The translations under genes and the position numbers were made by a program. A model generated the notes under the pieces. The model was not told where the DNA came from. It was given only the letters and a program-made list of their open reading frames with translations, and did not search any database. 64,000 nt of DNA from Lachnospiraceae bacterium (GTDB taxonomy: Bacteria; Bacillota; Clostridia; Lachnospirales; Anaerotignaceae), in contig CAJTKM010000001.1 in the NCBI GenBank assembly GCA_910576545.1, positions 124,001-188,000 of the forward strand, in the 5' to 3' direction. Below are positions 42,986 to 52,803 of this stretch, in pieces (the stretch's first letter is position 1; each line of letters begins with the position of its first letter).

Positions 42986-44587
42986 ATGAAAAAAGAAATT
43001 TGTTTTGCTGCGGCTATGCTTTTACTGGCGGCACCTGTCCCATCGCGGGCGTTGGACTGGGAAGTGAAGGATGTGACGCATACGGTTACGGCAACGGTCG
43101 GGGAAAACAGTTTTACGGTGGACGGGGAGGAGATTCTTCTGCCGGAGGGCTGGAAGGTCTACACTAAGGACGGGCGCGTTATGCTGCCGCTTCTGGAGAT
43201 TGCAAAGGTGATAGACTGGAACGCCAGCATAAGCAGAACCAAGGACAGGGCTGAGCTTTATATGAACCATGGGGGGCCCGTCACGATGGATACAAAAACA
43301 TCGGCGTTTGTTTACGGAAACCGAAGGAATGGCGACTATATAGAACAGCCGGGGAAAATGGAGCTGCGGGATAAGGAAGTGTTTGTATCCCTGCAGGCGC
43401 TGCAGAGCATATTGGGGCTGTACGGCTATACGGCGGCGGGCGATGGTATCCGCTGGGACAGCGGCACGCGGACGGCTTCCATATGCCTGAGCGGGAAAGA
43501 GTTGAAAATAGAAGGGCGGGAGAAAAAGCCTGAGCCGAAAGGGACGGGTACACAGCCTGTTTATACCATGCAGCTGACACAGGGGTACAGAACAATCGAA
43601 AACATCGGCGGCGGATATTTTGAGGTGGCAGGAAGGGAAGGAAATACTTATCTTTTAGATACCGAAGGAAACAGGCTTCAAACTTATACAGAAGCCGTTT
43701 TTATCAGGAATCTCGGCGAAGGGTGCTTCGAGGCATCCTCTGTGGGAAAAATGTGGCGGCAAATAGTGAAAATAAACGGGGAAACAGCCTTTGCCCTGCC
43801 AAACAGCTGGGATATCGGCGAATTTTCAGAGGGGCTTGCGACTGTCAGAGAAAAGAAGCGGGATAAAGAACAATGGGGCTTTGTGGACAGCACGGGAACG
43901 CGGCTAAAAACACCTGTTTTGTATGACGCGGAGCCGTTTTCGGAGGGGCTGGCGGCTGTCTGTATAGAAAAGGGGAAAAAGGAAAAATGGGGATTTATCG
44001 ATAAGCAGGGCAAGATGGCGATAAAAGCGGCATTTGAGTATGCGGATTCCTTTCAGGAGGGTTTGGCGCACGTGATTCGGGACGACCGGCACGGATTCAT
44101 CGACAAGGATGGGCAGGAAGTCATCCCGCCGCAGTATCTGCACGCAACAGGCTTCCAAAATGGGAAAGCATTTGTGACGGAATACGGTTCGGAGGGACCC
44201 CAGACATGGGTGATTGACAAAGCAGGTGAAAAGCTTTGGCTGGTCGGGCAGGGGGCAATCCTGCCATATAAAGAGAACGCTTCGTTCCTGCAAAGGCAGG
44301 AAGTGATAGAAATGCCCTGCGGCGAAACAGTATGCTTGGACATATTTTATGATGCATACGGCGAATTATCCGCAGAGAACGAGGTTTGGCTGGAGAATAA
44401 TCCTTCCGAAGAACTGGCGGTACTGCGTGATGAAAAAACGTATAAAGTTGGATATGTGGACAGGGAGCTGAACTGGGTCATTGCGCCTTCATTCGGCTAT
44501 TTGGGGCATTTCAAGGACGGTTATGCCGTTGTTGGCGAGTATAGGAACGATGGAACAATAGAGTATGGAATTATTAAAAAACCGTGA
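42986..44587 (+). CDS. Exported WG-repeat protein 1
   Basis: A 533-aa secreted protein. The signal peptide ends near residue 22 (VPSRA). A copper-amine-oxidase-N-like stalk domain spans about 25-180 (GEEILLPEGWKVYTKDGRVMLPL), then WG/KWGF repeats from about 215 to the end (EQWGFVDSTG, EKWGFIDKQG, HGFIDKDG). WG repeats are beta-rich binding modules. ATG after AAAGGAGGG. The next gene is a tandem paralogue. Function unknown. Confidence 0.88.
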   Translation: MKKEICFAAAMLLLAAPVPSRALDWEVKDVTHTVTATVGENSFTVDGEEILLPEGWKVYTKDGRVMLPLLEIAKVIDWNASISRTKDRAELYMNHGGPVTMDTKTSAFVYGNRRNGDYIEQPGKMELRDKEVFVSLQALQSILGLYGYTAAGDGIRWDSGTRTASICLSGKELKIEGREKKPEPKGTGTQPVYTMQLTQGYRTIENIGGGYFEVAGREGNTYLLDTEGNRLQTYTEAVFIRNLGEGCFEASSVGKMWRQIVKINGETAFALPNSWDIGEFSEGLATVREKKRDKEQWGFVDSTGTRLKTPVLYDAEPFSEGLAAVCIEKGKKEKWGFIDKQGKMAIKAAFEYADSFQEGLAHVIRDDRHGFIDKDGQEVIPPQYLHATGFQNGKAFVTEYGSEGPQTWVIDKAGEKLWLVGQGAILPYKENASFLQRQEVIEMPCGETVCLDIFYDAYGELSAENEVWLENNPSEELAVLRDEKTYKVGYVDRELNWVIAPSFGYLGHFKDGYAVVGEYRNDGTIEYGIIKKP

Positions 44588-44610
44588 GATGCTGCAAAGG
44601 AGGAGTTGTT

Positions 44611-46263
44611 ATGAAACGAAAGATTTATATTGCTTTGTGCGCTGTTTTACTGGCGGCACCTGCGACGGCGCGGGCGCTGGACTGGGAAGTGAAGGATGTG
44701 ACGCATACGATTACGGCAACGGTCGGGGAAAACAGCTTTACGATGGACGGGGAGGAGATTCCTCTGCCAAAAGATATGGAGGTTTATAAAAAGGACGGCT
44801 ATGTCATGCTTCCGGCAGAACCGCTTCTGGATTTATTGGAGAAAGACGTCAAATCCCAATGGTACAGGGAAGAAGGAGGACCAATAACCGCTTTGGCGGG
44901 AGTGACGATTTTGCAATTTGATACAGAGAAGAATGAAATGTACCGAAACGGAAGTAAAGTGGAGCTTTCGGGGTCGCTGGAAATCCTCAGGGGAGAGATA
45001 TTCCTGCCGCTGCGGGGGTGGAGAGCCGCCCTGGAGGGATACGGATATGCCGCAGGAGCAATGACATGGGACAGCAGGACGCAGACGGCGTCGTTTCAGT
45101 TTTCGGGGCAGGAGCTGGAACGGAAAAAACTGCCGGAGCATATCCCTGCCGGAAAAGGCGCGGAACCGGAATATATCCTGAAGCCGACCCAGAAATATGA
45201 GCGAATTACCAATATGGGCGACGGGTATTTTTCTGCTGAAATTGGCAGTGTATCAACAAAAGAGGATATTTTGGACAGCGCGGGAAAGGTAATCCAAACC
45301 TATGAATCAGGGGTACATGCATATTATCTGGGGGAAAACCGCTTCATGGTGAGAGACTATAATAATAGGGAAGACAAGGTTGCGGACGAGAATGGGGAAA
45401 CCATTTTTTCGATGGAGGGCAGCTATATGGAGCCGTTTTCGGAGGGGCTGGCAGAGGTTTCGTTAGGGAACGGGGCTGGATTTGGTTTTGTCGATGTGAA
45501 TGGAGAAATGGTAATCCCCGCGAAATTCGGGGAAACAGAGCCTTTTTCGGAAGGCCTTGCGGCGGTTTGCCCGCAAACCCTGATGTCAGGGGAGCCTAAT
45601 TATTGGGAAAACTGGGGATATATTGATAAAAGCGGTAAGTTTGTGATTCCTGCAAAATATGAGGCGTGCAAGCCGTTCCGGGAAGGGCTGGCGGCTGTGA
45701 AATCTCGCGGGAAATGGGGATATATTGATAAAACAGGACGGGAGGTCATTCCCCCGCAATTTGGCTGGGCAGGTTATTTTTATGATGGTATGGCGTTTGT
45801 GCAGGAAAAGAATGCGGAGCGGAGTATGAGTACATGGGTGATTGACAAGGCAGGAAAGAAACAGGAGAAGAAACTGAATATGAAGGGGAATGGGCTGTAT
45901 TATGTATATCGGGATGATCCGCGGCTTTACACCGGCGTAATGCGGACGGAGGAAATTGTGGAGTATACCGGCGGACATGCGCATTTGGCTTCATATTACG
46001 ATGCGGACGGGGAAATTTCCGGTGAAAGACTGGAATGGTTTACCAAAAGCGCAGAGGGGCTGATGGCGTTCCAGGACAAGGCAACAGGGAAATACGGCTA
46101 TGTGGACGAGGGATACAACTGGGTGATTGCACCTGTGTTCGACCATGCGGAGGATTTTGAGGACGGTTATGCGGTGGTTTATAACAAAACAAAGCAGGGG
46201 ACTGCAACGATAGATTCCGAATGGGGTATTATCAGAAGGCCGGAGAACCTTCCCCTGCAATAA
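44611..46263 (+). CDS. Exported WG-repeat protein 2 (tandem paralogue)
   Basis: A 550-aa paralogue of the preceding gene. The first 60 residues are almost identical (ALDWEVKDVTHT.TATVGENSF), while the middle has diverged. Repeats include NWGYIDKSGKFVIP and KWGYIDKTGREVIP. ATG after AAAGGAGG, 23 nt after gene 1. The strong conservation of signal peptide and N-terminal stalk, against divergent repeats, points to a duplicated scaffold with changing binding surfaces. Confidence 0.88.
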   Translation: MKRKIYIALCAVLLAAPATARALDWEVKDVTHTITATVGENSFTMDGEEIPLPKDMEVYKKDGYVMLPAEPLLDLLEKDVKSQWYREEGGPITALAGVTILQFDTEKNEMYRNGSKVELSGSLEILRGEIFLPLRGWRAALEGYGYAAGAMTWDSRTQTASFQFSGQELERKKLPEHIPAGKGAEPEYILKPTQKYERITNMGDGYFSAEIGSVSTKEDILDSAGKVIQTYESGVHAYYLGENRFMVRDYNNREDKVADENGETIFSMEGSYMEPFSEGLAEVSLGNGAGFGFVDVNGEMVIPAKFGETEPFSEGLAAVCPQTLMSGEPNYWENWGYIDKSGKFVIPAKYEACKPFREGLAAVKSRGKWGYIDKTGREVIPPQFGWAGYFYDGMAFVQEKNAERSMSTWVIDKAGKKQEKKLNMKGNGLYYVYRDDPRLYTGVMRTEEIVEYTGGHAHLASYYDADGEISGERLEWFTKSAEGLMAFQDKATGKYGYVDEGYNWVIAPVFDHAEDFEDGYAVVYNKTKQGTATIDSEWGIIRRPENLPLQ

Positions 46264-46388
46264 CGCTCAGAAAAAGAATTTCTGGAAAAAAGCCGGAAAT
46301 TCCCTTATACTATAAAAAACAAAAGAAACCCGTAAAAGGCGGTATGGTGAGAGCCAAACGCCCTGACAAAACGGAAGGAGAATGCACG

Positions 46389-47663
46389 ATGGCAGAATTT
46401 GATTTCACATCTTTACTGAAAAACGAACTGAAACCGGCTTTGGGCGTAACGGAGGTTGGCGCAATCGCGCTTGCGGCGGCGCGGGCATATGACGCTGTGG
46501 GCGGGAAGCTGCTGCATATTGAAATGACAATGAACGGCGGCATGTATAAAAACGCCTTTTCCTGTGCCATTCCGGGCACAGAGGAACTGGGCTGCGAAAT
46601 GGCGGCGGCATTGGGCGCGCTTGGCGGTGACTGGACGCTGGGTCTGGAATGTTTGAAGCATATTACGCCGGAACATGTTGCGAGGGCGAAAGAATTGGAA
46701 ATCCCGATTGAAATATGCGTAGCTGAAACGAAGGACAGCATATTCATTGAAGCGGAGGTTACGACAGAAAACGGCGTAGGCGTGGCACGGATTGAGGATT
46801 TCCACAGCAACATCGTTTATGCCGCGAAGGATAAGGAAATTCTGTTCCGGAAAGAAAAAACAGCGGAAAGTATAACCAGCGCGGCGGCGTTTGACTTCGA
46901 TTCCGTAACAGTACAGGATATGGTACAATACGCGAAAACTGTGCCGGTTTCGGAGCTGGCCTGCGTGAAGGAAATGATTGAAATGAACTGCGCGCTTTCG
47001 GCAGAGGGTGAAAAGGGCGTTGGGCTTGGCATATGGAAAACGCTTTCTGCGTTCCGGCAAAAGGGCGCGCTGGGAGATGACATGATGTACGCGGCGCAGA
47101 AACTGACCTGTTGTGCCATGGACGCGCGGCTTGCGGGCCTGCCGTTTCCGGCGATGAGCATTGTGGGCAGTGGTTCGCACGGGATTCTCTGCTCAATGCC
47201 CGTGGTTTCTTATGGGCGCAGCAGCGGCGCGTCTGAGGAGGAAATTTTGCGGGCGGTTGCGTTGAGCGGCCTTGTGACGATATTCAGCAAGCATTATACA
47301 GGCAGGCTTTCCGCGCTCTGCGGCTGTGTGCTGGGCGGCGGCAGCGGCGCGGCGGCAGGCATTACATACCTGATGGGCGGCGGCGCGAAGGAGGTTTCTG
47401 CGGCAATGGACCATATGGCGGCTGACCTGACCGGCATGATTTGTGACGGCGGCAGTACGGGCTGTGTGCTGAAAGCGTCATCCGGCGTATATACGGCATT
47501 CCTTGCGGCGATGCTGGCTGTGCAGGACGTGGAAATCCCGCATAATTTCGGGGTGGTTGGTTCGTCCGCTGAACAGACGGAGAAAAATCTCGGGCGTATT
47601 TCTGACGAAGGTATGTCGCCGATGGATGCAACGATTATCGACATTATGCAGAAAGGAAAGTAA
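46389..47663 (+). CDS. L-cysteine desulfidase / serine dehydratase-alpha family protein (CyuA/YhaM-like)
   Basis: A 424-aa Fe-S enzyme of the UPF0597/CyuA group that splits cysteine to pyruvate, ammonia and sulfide, or acts on related substrates. Features: GVTEVGAIALAAARA near the start, MSIVGSGSHGILCSMP, CGCVLGGGSGAAAG and GMICDGGSTGCVLK, with cysteines for the cluster. ATG 46389 shortly after GAAGGAG. The frame can extend upstream, but that part lacks a site. Confidence 0.88.
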   Translation: MAEFDFTSLLKNELKPALGVTEVGAIALAAARAYDAVGGKLLHIEMTMNGGMYKNAFSCAIPGTEELGCEMAAALGALGGDWTLGLECLKHITPEHVARAKELEIPIEICVAETKDSIFIEAEVTTENGVGVARIEDFHSNIVYAAKDKEILFRKEKTAESITSAAAFDFDSVTVQDMVQYAKTVPVSELACVKEMIEMNCALSAEGEKGVGLGIWKTLSAFRQKGALGDDMMYAAQKLTCCAMDARLAGLPFPAMSIVGSGSHGILCSMPVVSYGRSSGASEEEILRAVALSGLVTIFSKHYTGRLSALCGCVLGGGSGAAAGITYLMGGGAKEVSAAMDHMAADLTGMICDGGSTGCVLKASSGVYTAFLAAMLAVQDVEIPHNFGVVGSSAEQTEKNLGRISDEGMSPMDATIIDIMQKGK

Positions 47664-47719
47664 AACGGTGGTTCTCTGCTCTGTTGCCCTGCAAGGGACT
47701 GCGCCTAATATTTTGAGGA

Positions 47720-47776
47720 TTGACCTTTGATGGATAATGTGGTATATTTTTATCATAATATGATAAATATACCACA
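47720..47776 (+). promoter_or_regulatory. Promoter overlapped by a 39-bp palindromic operator
   Basis: TTGACC (47720-47725), a 17-nt spacer and TATATT (47743-47748). The -10 lies inside an inverted repeat from 47738 to 47776 with arms TGTGGTATATTT and AAATATACCACA. Binding there would block the promoter; the HTH protein encoded downstream is the obvious candidate. Confidence 0.75.
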
Positions 47777-47794
47777 TTTCAAAGGGGGAATTTT

Positions 47795-48154
47795 ATGAAA
47801 CAGCGAATGAATTATCTAGGACTTTTGTCCCTGCTTGCCGTAATCGCAGTTCTGGGCTGGCAGACGGGGAACAAGGGGCTGTATGGCTTTTTTGGCTTTG
47901 CGTATTATCTGCGTTATTTCTGGGTTTTTCCAGATGAATTTTTCCGGCTGAACGTGCAGAAAGCCGCGACGGCCGCATTTATGGCGGAAATGCTGTCGCT
48001 CATACCTTTTATATTTGCGTGTACTTACCTGATTGGCAGAGTCAAGGGGGTTGCCGCAGCGTTTGCATTGAGCTTTGCGGCTTCTGTGCTGGTTTTTACG
48101 TTCATGCTGATTTTTCTGGAGTGGAAAGAGCGAAGGGGTGCGGAAAATGATTAA
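47795..48154 (+). CDS. DUF3796-like small membrane protein
   Basis: A 119-aa protein with spans at about 8-22, 30-45, 65-82 and 90-110. It resembles DUF3796 proteins, which pair with small XRE regulators. ATG after AAAGGGGG. It overlaps the HTH gene by 8 nt. Compare the pair at 2144-2790, where the order is reversed. Confidence 0.75.
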   Translation: MKQRMNYLGLLSLLAVIAVLGWQTGNKGLYGFFGFAYYLRYFWVFPDEFFRLNVQKAATAAFMAEMLSLIPFIFACTYLIGRVKGVAAAFALSFAASVLVFTFMLIFLEWKERRGAEND

Positions 48155-48344
48155 AAACCGCATCAAAGAATACAGGGCAAAACATGATATGACGCAGGAA
48201 CAGCTTGCAAGGCTTGTGGATGTCCGGCGGGAAACCATCGGAAACCTTGAAAGCGGCAGGTACAACCCTTCGCTGGTACTGGCATGGAACATTGCGAAGG
48301 TATTTGGTGTTCCGATTGAAGAAATTTTTACTGTTGAAGATTGA
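48147..48344 (+). CDS. XRE-family HTH regulator (65 aa)
   Basis: A single YozG-like HTH domain: [26 protein letters not shown], then [26 protein letters not shown]. Clearly related to the 67-aa regulator at 2587-2790. It likely represses its own operon through the palindrome at 47738-47776. Confidence 0.88.
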   Translation: MIKNRIKEYRAKHDMTQEQLARLVDVRRETIGNLESGRYNPSLVLAWNIAKVFGVPIEEIFTVED

Positions 48345-48349
48345 AAGAT

Positions 48350-48562
48350 TGAAAGACCAAAAGACCGCGGGACATATCGGGGATTACCCTCCAGACACGC
48401 AATGTCTGGCTGGAAAATTATTTCCGATATATTATTTTTTCTTGCGGGAAACGCAGTTTCCCGCAACAAAGTTCTTTGCCCCGCTTTCTCCGAAAGAAAG
48501 CGGGCGGGAGATTGAGGGCGGAGCCCTCAAGGTTTTGTGGAGGAGGCAGAGCCTCCAAGGTC
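48350..48562 (+). repeat. Family A repeat, copy 7
   Basis: It starts with AAAAGACCGCGGGAC, carries CCAGACACGCAATGTCTGG and GGGAAACGCAGTTTCCC, a CCGCTTTCTCCGAAAGAAAGCGG hairpin unit, and ends with GGAGGCAGAGCCTCCAAGG. It lies just before the nfo ribosome site. Confidence 0.65.
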
Positions 48563-48590
48563 TTTACACAAACAGCAAGGAGGGATTTTC

Positions 48591-49427
48591 ATGTTCTGGA
48601 TTGGGTGCCACCTTTCATCGGCGAAGGGCTACCTTGCCATGGGCAGGCAGGCGGCGGAAATCGGCGCGAACGTATTCCAGTTTTTTACCCGCAACCCGCG
48701 CGGCGGCTCGGTAAAGGCTCTGGATTTGGCAGATATTGAAGCATTCCTGACTTTTTCACAGGAACAGGGCTTCGGCCCTTTACTTGCCCACGCGCCTTAT
48801 ACCATGAACCTTTGCGCCGCAAAGCCGGAGCTGAGGGAATTTGCCCGCCAGACCATAAAAGAAGATTTGGCGCGGCTGGAGCTTCTGCCCAATGTGATGT
48901 TTAATTTCCACCCGGGCAGCCACGTCAAACAGGGTGCGGAAACGGGCGTCGCTCTGATTGCGGACGCGCTGAACGATATTCTTTCGGAGGGTGGAAATAC
49001 GCCCGTTTTGCTGGAAACAATGGCGGGCAAGGGCAGCGAGGTCGGGCGCACATTTGAGGAACTGCGTGCGATTATAGATAAAACGGAGCGAAAGGAGCGG
49101 CTTGGCGTTTGTCTGGATACCTGCCACGTTTACGATGGCGGCTATGATATTTTACAGGATTTGAACGGCGTGCTTGCGGAGTTTGACAGCGTTGTCGGGC
49201 TGGGACGCCTGCGCGCCATACACCTGAACGACAGTAAAAACCCCATTGCCAGCCATAAGGACAGGCATGAAAAGATCGGCGAGGGCACATTGGGACTGGA
49301 AGGGCTTACAAGGGTCATTAACCACCCCAAATTGCGGGATTTGCCGTTTTACCTGGAAACGCCGAATGAACTGGACGGCTATGCGCGGGAAATTGCCCTT
49401 TTGCGCGGACAGAGAGAGGAAGACTGA
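48591..49427 (+). CDS. nfo: Endonuclease IV (AP endonuclease)
   Basis: A 278-aa TIM-barrel enzyme that cuts DNA at abasic sites. Zinc-ligand motifs: [31 protein letters not shown] and HLNDSKNP, with [14 protein letters not shown] near the end. ATG after AAGGAGG. Confidence 0.96.
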   Translation: MFWIGCHLSSAKGYLAMGRQAAEIGANVFQFFTRNPRGGSVKALDLADIEAFLTFSQEQGFGPLLAHAPYTMNLCAAKPELREFARQTIKEDLARLELLPNVMFNFHPGSHVKQGAETGVALIADALNDILSEGGNTPVLLETMAGKGSEVGRTFEELRAIIDKTERKERLGVCLDTCHVYDGGYDILQDLNGVLAEFDSVVGLGRLRAIHLNDSKNPIASHKDRHEKIGEGTLGLEGLTRVINHPKLRDLPFYLETPNELDGYAREIALLRGQREED

Positions 49428-49428
49428 C

Positions 49429-49893
49429 GTGGAGAAGATATTTTTTTACGATATGCCTATCGGCAGAGTTGGTATTGCGGAGGAGGACGGTTGCCTGACA
49501 CAGGTAACGTTCCAGACAGAACTGCCTGTCGGAACGGTTTTAGAGGAAACGCCGCTGATTGCACAGTGCAGGCAACAGCTGGACGAATATTTCGCGGGAG
49601 GACGGAAAGATTTCGACCTGCTGCTCTGCCCGAGGGGGACGGAGTTCCAGAAAAAGGTTTGGTCGGCTCTGCGGGAAATTCCCTACGGCGAAACGCGGGC
49701 GTATGGGGAAATTGCCGCGGCGGTCGGCAACCCGAAAGCGGCGCGCGCTGTGGGTATGGCGAACAACCGCAATCCAATATCCGTAATTGTACCCTGCCAC
49801 AGGGTTATTGGGAGTGATGGAAAACTGGTCGGCTACGGCGGCGGGCTGGATAAAAAGAAATTCCTGCTGGATTTGGAGCGGGAACACCGGTAA
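49429..49893 (+). CDS. ogt: Methylated-DNA--protein-cysteine methyltransferase
   Basis: A 154-aa protein that removes O6-methyl from guanine by transfer to its own cysteine. The active site is VPCHRVIG; the DNA-binding helix region is RAVGMANNRNP. GTG start right after the nfo stop, so both DNA-repair genes are coupled. Confidence 0.95.
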   Translation: MEKIFFYDMPIGRVGIAEEDGCLTQVTFQTELPVGTVLEETPLIAQCRQQLDEYFAGGRKDFDLLLCPRGTEFQKKVWSALREIPYGETRAYGEIAAAVGNPKAARAVGMANNRNPISVIVPCHRVIGSDGKLVGYGGGLDKKKFLLDLEREHR

Positions 49894-49910
49894 ACGGACA
49901 GGAGGGGATT

Positions 49911-50708
49911 GTGTTGGAAATAACATTCAGTGAAAGCGCGTATGGTTATTTGCGGATTTCAAAGGGCTTTGCGAACAGGGAAATCCTTTGCTTCCCGCTG
50001 GTGTGGAGCATCGGCGATATTTCAGACAGCACGCCGGGGCAGGCGCGGCGGAACGTCCTTCGCAGGCTGTGTACGTTTGACCTTGATGAATGCAGGGAAC
50101 AGATTGACCGGCAGATGAAAGAAGCCGCCGCGTCTTATCAAACCCTGCTGGAACGCGCGGCGGAAGGGGAGGCCGTCCGTGTCTGGTACAGCAGACAGCC
50201 GGACGAGCTGTGCGGTTTTTACTGGCTGATGGCGCAGCTGGACGGTATGCCGGATTGCCCTGTCAGTGCGGCAAAGCTCCCCCTGTATGTAGAAACGGGA
50301 AAAGACGAACTGGTCGCGCATAACTGCTGGGGGGAGGTTTCACCAGAGGAATGCCTCATCCCGCAGGAACAGGCGGTATCCCTCAACGTGCGCCGTTCCG
50401 CGGCGCGGCACTGGCAGGAGCTTCAGGAGGAAAACGCCCCGCTCCGTGCCGAAATAAACCGGCGGCTTGTCAGCGTGCCGGAGGATTTTTATGACTGCTT
50501 TATCCGTGCGGAACTGCCGCGGGTGGGGGAAGCGTTTTTGCAGGGGCGCCTGATTGGGCGCGTGATGAGCCGCAGCCAGATGGGGCTTCATGACGGGCTG
50601 CTGTCTGGACGCATAGATGCGATGGTGCAGGCGGGGGAACTGGAAATCATAAAAGCCGCACCAGAGGACTGTCCGAGCCATTCCCGCCGTATCCTGCGCA
50701 AACGGTGA
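49911..50708 (+). CDS. DUF1835/DUF3658-like protein
   Basis: A 265-aa soluble protein. The N-terminal half (about 1-130) matches DUF1835 ([48 protein letters not shown]), the C-terminal half DUF3658. GTG start after GGAGGGG. Third in a run with nfo and ogt. Function unknown. Confidence 0.75.
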   Translation: MLEITFSESAYGYLRISKGFANREILCFPLVWSIGDISDSTPGQARRNVLRRLCTFDLDECREQIDRQMKEAAASYQTLLERAAEGEAVRVWYSRQPDELCGFYWLMAQLDGMPDCPVSAAKLPLYVETGKDELVAHNCWGEVSPEECLIPQEQAVSLNVRRSAARHWQELQEENAPLRAEINRRLVSVPEDFYDCFIRAELPRVGEAFLQGRLIGRVMSRSQMGLHDGLLSGRIDAMVQAGELEIIKAAPEDCPSHSRRILRKR

Positions 50709-50737
50709 AGGTTTTTTTATTTTCTCGGGGAAAAGAG

Positions 50738-50766
50738 TTGTCTTTTCTCGCTGGAACGGCTACAAT
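50738..50766 (+). promoter_or_regulatory. Promoter of asnS
   Basis: TTGTCT, a 17-nt spacer and TACAAT. No T-box leader is present between it and asnS. Confidence 0.65.
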
Positions 50767-50803
50767 AGAGGGAAACGACAAACACAGGAAAGGAAGTACC
50801 GTT

Positions 50804-52198
50804 ATGGATTTGACAATGATAAAATCACTTTACCGCCAGACGGCGGATTTTGTGGACAGGGAGATTACCCTCGGCGGATGGATACGCACGATGCGCGTTT
50901 CCAAAAACTTCGGCTTTATTGAGTTGAACGACGGTTCATTTTTCAAAAATGTGCAGATTGTATTTGAGGCGGAGAAGCTGGCGAATTATGATGAGGTGAC
51001 AAAGCTGGGCGTTGGTGCGGCGATTATCGTAAAAGGTCTTTTGGTGGAAACACCGGAGGCGAAGCAGCCCTTTGAAATCAAGGCGGCAGAAATCGCTGTG
51101 GAAGGCACGTCCACGCCGGATTATCCTTTGCAGAAAAAGCGGCACAGCATGGAATTTCTGCGCCAGATTGCATATCTGCGCCCGCGGACAAATATGTTTT
51201 CTGCGGTGTTCCGCGTGCGCAGCCTGATTGCGTATGCCATTCACCAGTTCTTTCAGGAGAGGGGTTTTGTTTATACGCATACGCCTATCATCACCGGCAG
51301 CGATGCGGAAGGCGCGGGCGAAATGTTCCGCGTGACGACGCTGGATTTGGAAAACCTGCCCCGCACAGAGGATGGCAAGGTGGACTTTTCCAAGGATTTC
51401 TTTGGCAAGTCCACAAACCTGACCGTCAGCGGCCAGCTTTCCGCGGAAACATTTGCAATGGCGTTCCGCAATGTATATACGTTTGGGCCGACTTTCCGTG
51501 CGGAAAATTCCAATACTGCGCGCCATGCGGCGGAATTCTGGATGATTGAGCCGGAAATGGCGTTTGCCGATTTGAAGGATAACATGGAGCTTGCTGAGGA
51601 TATGCTCAAATATATCATACAGTATGTACTGGATAACGCACCGGAGGAAATGGAGTTTTTCAACAGCTTTGTGGATAAGGGACTGCTGGAGCGGCTCCAT
51701 AACATTCTGAATAATGATTTCGGCGTGGTTACCTATACCGAAGCGGTTGACCTTCTGATAAAATCCGGGCAGAAATTTGAATATCCTGTAGAATGGGGCA
51801 TTGACTTGCAGACCGAGCATGAGCGTTACCTGACGGAGCAGATTTATAAAAAGCCTGTATTTGTAACGAATTATCCGAAGGATATCAAGGCGTTTTATAT
51901 GCGCATGAATGATGACGGCAAGACTGTTGCGGCGATGGATTTGCTTGTGCCAGGTGTAGGCGAAATCATTGGCGGCAGCCAGAGGGAAGAACGCCTGGAC
52001 GTGCTGGAAGGGCGCATGAACGAGCTTGGGCTGAAAAAAGAGGACTACTGGTGGTATCTTGATCTGCGTAAATATGGCGGCACAAGACACTCCGGCTTCG
52101 GGCTGGGCTTTGAACGTGCGGTAATGTACCTGACAGGCGTCAGCAATATCAGGGACGTACTGCCGTATCCCAGAACAGTGAAAAACGCAGACTTCTGA
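50804..52198 (+). CDS. asnS: Asparaginyl-tRNA synthetase
   Basis: A 464-aa class IIb synthetase charging tRNA-Asn. The N-terminal OB fold (1-about 110) is followed by motif 2 ([22 protein letters not shown]) and motif 3 ([15 protein letters not shown]). ATG 50804 after GGAAAGGAAG; the extension upstream crosses the promoter. Confidence 0.97.
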   Translation: MDLTMIKSLYRQTADFVDREITLGGWIRTMRVSKNFGFIELNDGSFFKNVQIVFEAEKLANYDEVTKLGVGAAIIVKGLLVETPEAKQPFEIKAAEIAVEGTSTPDYPLQKKRHSMEFLRQIAYLRPRTNMFSAVFRVRSLIAYAIHQFFQERGFVYTHTPIITGSDAEGAGEMFRVTTLDLENLPRTEDGKVDFSKDFFGKSTNLTVSGQLSAETFAMAFRNVYTFGPTFRAENSNTARHAAEFWMIEPEMAFADLKDNMELAEDMLKYIIQYVLDNAPEEMEFFNSFVDKGLLERLHNILNNDFGVVTYTEAVDLLIKSGQKFEYPVEWGIDLQTEHERYLTEQIYKKPVFVTNYPKDIKAFYMRMNDDGKTVAAMDLLVPGVGEIIGGSQREERLDVLEGRMNELGLKKEDYWWYLDLRKYGGTRHSGFGLGFERAVMYLTGVSNIRDVLPYPRTVKNADF

Positions 52199-52264
52199 TG
52201 CAACCGGCGCGGCTTTGCGAATGGTGCGTCTGAACGGAAAATAAATTTTTATGATATATTGGCG

Positions 52265-52301
52265 CAAAGCGGTGTGGGATTTCCCATGCCGCTTTGTTTT
52301 T
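52265..52301 (+). terminator. Terminator of asnS
   Basis: CAAAGCGG..TGGGA pairs with TCCCA..CCGCTTTG, followed by a T run. Confidence 0.9.
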
Positions 52302-52400
52302 GTCCGGGGAAATATTCTTACGGATTTCTTACAAATCCTATGCGGTAGTTGCTGCGGGACACAGCTTATCCTCTCCCTCTGAGATTGGGAAGAAATACTG

Positions 52401-52737
52401 CCGGAATATATCTTTCTACCAACTCAGGAGTATACGCGTATCAAAAAAACTGGCGGCGGATATTTTTCCGCTGAAATGTCCGCTTCGGAAAGGAAAACCC
52501 TCGTTTTGGACAGCGACGGGAAAAACCTGCAAGCCTACAGGGGAACAATCGGTTTTCTGAATGACTGGGGAAACGATTTTACAACGGAACGGCGTTTGTG
52601 CTGGAAGGAAGGGGTGGCGGAAGACGGCAGGCTCTTTGTGATTGCGCCTATATTTGACGATGTAGAAAGGCTGTGCTGTTGTTTCCCATGAAACGGAGCA
52701 GGGGGATTCAGAAAAGGGCATCATCAAAAAGCCATGA
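52401..52737 (+). pseudogene. Decayed third WG-repeat gene
   Basis: The frame starting CCG GAA TAT encodes EYIFLPTQEYTRIKKTGGGYFSA, parallel to EYILKPTQKYERITNMGDGYFSA in WG-repeat protein 2. Soon after, it jumps to sequence matching the C-terminus (FVIAPIFDD versus WVIAPVFDH), so several hundred bp are missing. A frameshift near 52670 moves the true end to another frame, AVVSHETEQGDSEKGIIKKP, which matches the GIIKKP end of protein 1. There is no start codon or signal peptide. Confidence 0.85.
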
Positions 52738-52747
52738 TTCCAATAGA

Positions 52748-52795
52748 AAACAGCCTGTTCCTGTCTTATGCAGACGGAAACAGGCTGTTTTTATT
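52748..52795. terminator. Bidirectional terminator
   Basis: AAACAGCCTGTTCC pairs with GGAAACAGGCTGTTT with T-rich tails on both sides; it ends putP on the minus strand. Confidence 0.8.
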
Positions 52796-52803
52796 CGGAT
52801 TTT

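Noticed and set aside
50936-52267. Minus-strand frame of 443 codons opposite asnS
   Set aside because: Antisense shadow of asnS without ribosome site or recognisable domain.
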